DNA of 64,000 nucleotides from CAYRGS01 sp964423875. Its GTDB lineage: Bacteria; UBA8248; JACPRG01; G963555815. The stretch is taken from positions 3,190 through 67,189 of the forward strand of contig CAYRGS010000006.1 of NCBI GenBank assembly GCA_964423875.1, in the 5' to 3' direction. Below the pieces are notes generated by a model, which saw nothing but the letters and a program-made list of their open reading frames with translations, was not told the DNA's origin and made no database searches. Shown piece by piece: positions 61,520 to 64,000 of this stretch. A program made the position numbers and the translations under genes. The stretch's first letter is position 1. Each line of letters begins with the position of its first letter.

Positions 61520-62544
61520 CGTCCGGCGCAGGGGCTCGCGCCCTGGGCTGTTTTCTCTTTTTGCTCTTCTTCGGAGCCGGCTGGCCTTGCGGCGGCGCCC
61601 ACGCCGCCCAAAGCGTCACGCTTGTCCTCAACAGCCCGCCCAACGGCCTGCACACAGGCATCATCTACACCCAGCGTAAGGGTTTCTATACGCGTGCGGG
61701 TCTGCTCGTCACGATTGAAAGGGGAAAGGGGTCGGGCCATACGGTCCGGACGCTGCACAAGCGGCAAATGGCGTTCGGCGTGGCGGAAATGGCCGCCGTC
61801 GTCGAGTCCAGGGCGGAAGGCCTGGACCTTGCCGGCTTGGCCCTCCTCATGGAGCGATATCCGGGCAGTCTGATCGCCCTGGAAAGCTCCGGAATCCGGT
61901 CGCCGGCCGACCTGTCGGGCAAAAGGCTCGCGGGTTCGGTTTCTTCTTTCTCCCGCATCCTGTTCCCTTCGTTCGCCGAGCGCGCCGGCCTCCGCCTGGA
62001 TCGGGTGCGGTGGGCGAATATCGGACCCCGATCAGAAATCCGGGCCCTGCTCACAGGGAAAGCCGACGCCATCGTCACCTCGGAAGTGTCCCGCTGGCGT
62101 TATGACCGGGCGGCCGGACGCCGGAAGAAAACCGTCACTTCTCTTTTGTACACGGACCAGGGGATGGAGGTCTATGGGCTCAGTCTCCTGGTGCCGGTCC
62201 GGCTCATCGAAGAACAGGAGAACATCGTCCGACGCATGGTGGAAGCCACCGTTCGCGGACAGGCCGAAGCCATGTCGCGCCCGGCGGAAGCCCTCGAGCT
62301 CTTCCGGCGAAGTTTTCCCGATTATCCGCCGGGGGGCGCAAAAGCGGAGTGGAGGGTTTTCGTGAAGAGTTGGTCGGCCCAGGGGCTGAAGAACCCCGGC
62401 CTGGGATTTTATGACAAGCTCAAGGTGGGGATGCTTCAGTCCCTGCTGATTCGCGGCCGACAGCTCACCAAGGAATTCGCGGTGGAGAGCTTTTTCACCA
62501 ACCGGTTCGTCCCGAAGGTTTCCGTCCGGCCGGTCTCTTTCTGA
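61516..62544 (+). CDS. ABC transporter substrate-binding protein, NMT1/SsuA-like (342 aa)
   Basis: A periplasmic binding protein of the NMT1/THI5-like class. PPNGLHTGIIYTQRKGFYTRAG is the typical start (with TIERGKGSG), GVAEMAAVVES and GIRSPADLSGKRLAG follow, and LLTGKADAIVTSEVSRW matches the second lobe. The signal peptide needs the charged segment SGAGARALGCFLFLLFFGAG and the cleavage site AHA-A; in that frame the only start is CTG 61516, overlapping the ATPase stop as CTGA, because TTG 61561 would lie inside the hydrophobic core. Substrate may be a pyrimidine precursor, sulfonate, or aromatic acid; not decided. Confidence 0.82.
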   Translation: MTSGAGARALGCFLFLLFFGAGWPCGGAHAAQSVTLVLNSPPNGLHTGIIYTQRKGFYTRAGLLVTIERGKGSGHTVRTLHKRQMAFGVAEMAAVVESRAEGLDLAGLALLMERYPGSLIALESSGIRSPADLSGKRLAGSVSSFSRILFPSFAERAGLRLDRVRWANIGPRSEIRALLTGKADAIVTSEVSRWRYDRAAGRRKKTVTSLLYTDQGMEVYGLSLLVPVRLIEEQENIVRRMVEATVRGQAEAMSRPAEALELFRRSFPDYPPGGAKAEWRVFVKSWSAQGLKNPGLGFYDKLKVGMLQSLLIRGRQLTKEFAVESFFTNRFVPKVSVRPVSF

Positions 62545-62587
62545 GTCCCCGGCGGTTGGCCATCCTCCGTCACGTCCGCTTCCGGGC

Positions 62588-63487
62588 TCACCGGTAGAAT
62601 TCGGCCCGGCTTTTGCTGGTCACCTGAACGGTCCGGAAGCTCTTCTCCCGGTAAAGCGTCAAGGTGAATTCATCGCCCGCCGCTCCTTCCCAGAGCCTCT
62701 GATAGAAGGCGCGGCGCGAAATCACTTCTTCGCCATTGAGAGACAGGACGACATCGCCGGTCTGAATTCCTGAGTCCTCAGCCGGTCCTCCCGGGACCAC
62801 GCCCGCCACCAAGACACCCTTTTCCAAGGCCTGCGGAAACAACCCGAGCCAGGGACGGTGCGGTTTCTCATCACCCTCCTGATGACCAAGGAACCTGCCG
62901 CGTTGGGCGAGGTAGAGGTCGATGGGGATGCTCAGGGAACAGGTTCCAATCAGGTGGAGGTTGAGGGAGACGGTGCCGCGGACCTTCCCGTCCATTGAAA
63001 TGAGCGCTCCGCCGCCGAGACCCGGATTCAACGCCGTGCTCTTGATGGCCCGGTCCAGCATATATTCCCAGTGCGCGTCAAACGGCCCCACGTCCGTGAT
63101 GAAGCCCGAGTTGCCTCGGATCTCTCCCTCCCCTTTGCTGGCCAAGAGGACAACCGGATCACCGGTTCCCATTTCCGCCGAAGGCCCGACCGAGACGGCG
63201 GGGCCATTCAGCCCCGGGGAGTGAATCATCGCAAGCCCGCTCTCGTGGTCCATGTGGACAATCCTGCCCTCAAAGTTCTCGCCCTTCGCGGAGACGACGT
63301 TCAGGTCCCCCGCCCCCAAGACCACGTAACCCACGGTCAGGACATACCCGCCGGTTTCGACTATCACCCCGGACCCGCTGCGTTCCGTTCCGAGGATGAC
63401 CGCCGATGGGTGTTCGTCCGGAACCGTGCAATTGATGTGGACGAGGGAAGCAACCGGCTCAGTCAGAAATCCCAGGTGCCTTCCCAT
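62588..63487 (-). CDS. Catalytically dead HtrA/DegP-like protein with PDZ domain (299 aa)
   Basis: The trypsin-like fold is clear (GSGVIVETGGYVLTVGYVVLG, ESGLAMIHS, TALNPGLGGGALI), and a PDZ domain follows at about residues 215-295 (GVLVAGVVPGGPAEDSG, TGDVVLSLNGEEV). All three triad residues are replaced: His by Tyr54 in TVGYVV (normally NHVV), Asp by Gly84 in ESGLAMI (normally TDLAL), and Ser by Gly158 in NPGLGGGAL (normally NPGNSGGPL). No signal peptide or membrane segment precedes the fold, unlike DegP. It may act as a PDZ scaffold or chaperone. The next gene on the other strand is convergent with it. Confidence 0.9.
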   Translation of the reverse strand: MGRHLGFLTEPVASLVHINCTVPDEHPSAVILGTERSGSGVIVETGGYVLTVGYVVLGAGDLNVVSAKGENFEGRIVHMDHESGLAMIHSPGLNGPAVSVGPSAEMGTGDPVVLLASKGEGEIRGNSGFITDVGPFDAHWEYMLDRAIKSTALNPGLGGGALISMDGKVRGTVSLNLHLIGTCSLSIPIDLYLAQRGRFLGHQEGDEKPHRPWLGLFPQALEKGVLVAGVVPGGPAEDSGIQTGDVVLSLNGEEVISRRAFYQRLWEGAAGDEFTLTLYREKSFRTVQVTSKSRAEFYR

Positions 63488-64000
63488 CCATACGGTTTCC
63501 TATTTGGCAGGATCGAATTGGCGGATAATCGACTAAATCCGTATTTTACCACGCTATCACCGGGCCTGGGAGGGTGTCAATGCGCCGGCCGGCCGGCCCG
63601 CCAAATTGGTCTTGACAGTCCGCCGGATCACGAATATATCCATGAAACTGATTCGACCGATCGGACGGGAGGGCCTTATGGAGAATGAGGCCATTTAGAC
63701 CCCGCGTGGGAGGGAGAGAGCCGCATCCCGAAGCGTGTCCGCGGCGGTCCCCCGGCATCCCAGGGGGATCATTCCATTCAACCGGAGCCGGATTGGCCCC
63801 AAGAGGTCTCGGGAAATCGCATTGCGTATTTCGGAATTCCCGGGTCGGGCTCATCCATCGCGGGCCGTGATTATGCTTTGGGTCTGAGCCCACCCGCTTT
63901 TACCGACAGCAAGCCTGGGCGGGCTCGGCTCGATGGCGCCTATCAATCCAAGGGCGACCCTTCAAAACCAAGCAGATCTGAGGCCTTGCTCCCACCGTTG
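63488..64000. other. Right-end intergenic region
   Basis: About 510 bases with no supported gene. Open frames (for example 63546-63893 minus and 63685-63870 plus) have no motif support and a composition typical of chance frames in G+C-rich DNA. A promoter-like sequence lies at 63612-63640. An imperfect gagccc...gggctc hairpin is near 63887-63926. Confidence 0.5.
63612..63640 (+). promoter_or_regulatory. Sigma-70-like promoter reading rightwards at the window edge
   Basis: TTGACA (63612-63617), 17 bases, TATATC (63635-63640). Transcription would start near 63647. Directly downstream is a possible 18-codon peptide (ATG 63642, ends TAG at about 63698) and otherwise no gene in the window, so it may serve a gene or RNA beyond the edge. 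Confidence 0.5.

Noticed and set aside
63546..63893. 115-codon minus-strand frame at the right edge as a gene
   Set aside because: No motif and it would overlap the promoter region of the HtrA-like gene; composition is like a shadow frame.
1..64000. CRISPR arrays, rRNA, tRNA genes, prophage or defence systems
   Set aside because: No regularly spaced repeats, no conserved rRNA or tRNA sequence, and no phage structural, integrase or restriction/toxin genes were recognised by eye. A tRNAscan or CRISPR search was not possible.

Overview
The window is a G+C-rich, gene-dense bacterial sequence from a Gram-negative (double-membrane) organism. This is shown by TonB/ExbB/ExbD, lipoboxes, periplasmic TPR proteins and a System I (Ccm) cytochrome c maturation operon. 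It carries the diaminopimelate aminotransferase route to lysine, a trpF-trpB-trpA block, ilvC, argH, panC and folK. A run of ten N at 10282-10291 marks it as a draft or metagenomic scaffold. No rRNA, tRNA or CRISPR array was seen, so the taxon cannot be fixed. Gene content resembles deep-branching delta-proteobacterium-like lineages (Desulfobacterota, Nitrospinota, Tectomicrobia, NC10), which is inference only.

Layout: (1) 1-6.0 kb: the end of a xanthine-dehydrogenase-family gene, an IS1380 transposase fragment, then a more A+T-rich island of two convergent DMSO-reductase-family molybdopterin enzymes, each preceded by one arm of a ~190 bp inverted repeat. (2) 6.1-15.0 kb: a nitroreductase-like gene and a minus-strand operon TPR-TPR-exbB-exbD-tonB that looks like a dedicated energised envelope machine. 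(3) 15.4-18.7 kb: dapL-folK-deoxynucleoside kinase-panC. (4) 19-26 kb: catabolic enzymes (ornithine cyclodeaminase family, M24 peptidase, amidohydrolase, two-subunit CoA-transferase, UPF0173 hydrolase). (5) 26.4-35.6 kb: a broken SGNH gene, then argH-lptM-(broken BON lipoprotein)-lysA-dapF-dapA-ctp-dapB on the minus strand. (6) 35.7-42.7 kb: VOC protein, split TPP decarboxylase, SGNH hydrolase, MFS exporter, small membrane protein and two tandem amidohydrolases. (7) 42.9-48.4 kb: ftsK and trpFBA. (8) 48.7-51.6 kb: HAD phosphatase, MBL hydrolase, thioredoxin and a CoxG-like protein. (9) 51.7-59.1 kb: the eight-gene ccm operon. (10) 59.4-63.5 kb: ilvC, an ABC ATPase with a substrate-binding protein but no permease, and an HtrA-like protein that has lost its whole catalytic triad.

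The most unusual points are the ccm operon (CcmA-CcmB fusion, Cys-type CcmE with CxxxY, a CcmH lacking the first redox Cys, and two accessory proteins), the dead HtrA homologue, the TPR/TonB machine whose second TPR protein carries a TonB-box-like N-terminus, two genes that appear to start with CTG in a CTGA stop-start overlap, and the molybdoenzyme island bounded by inverted IS-derived sequence. Lysine synthesis is nearly complete here: dapA, dapB, dapL, dapF and lysA are all present, with dapL about 9 kb from the others.
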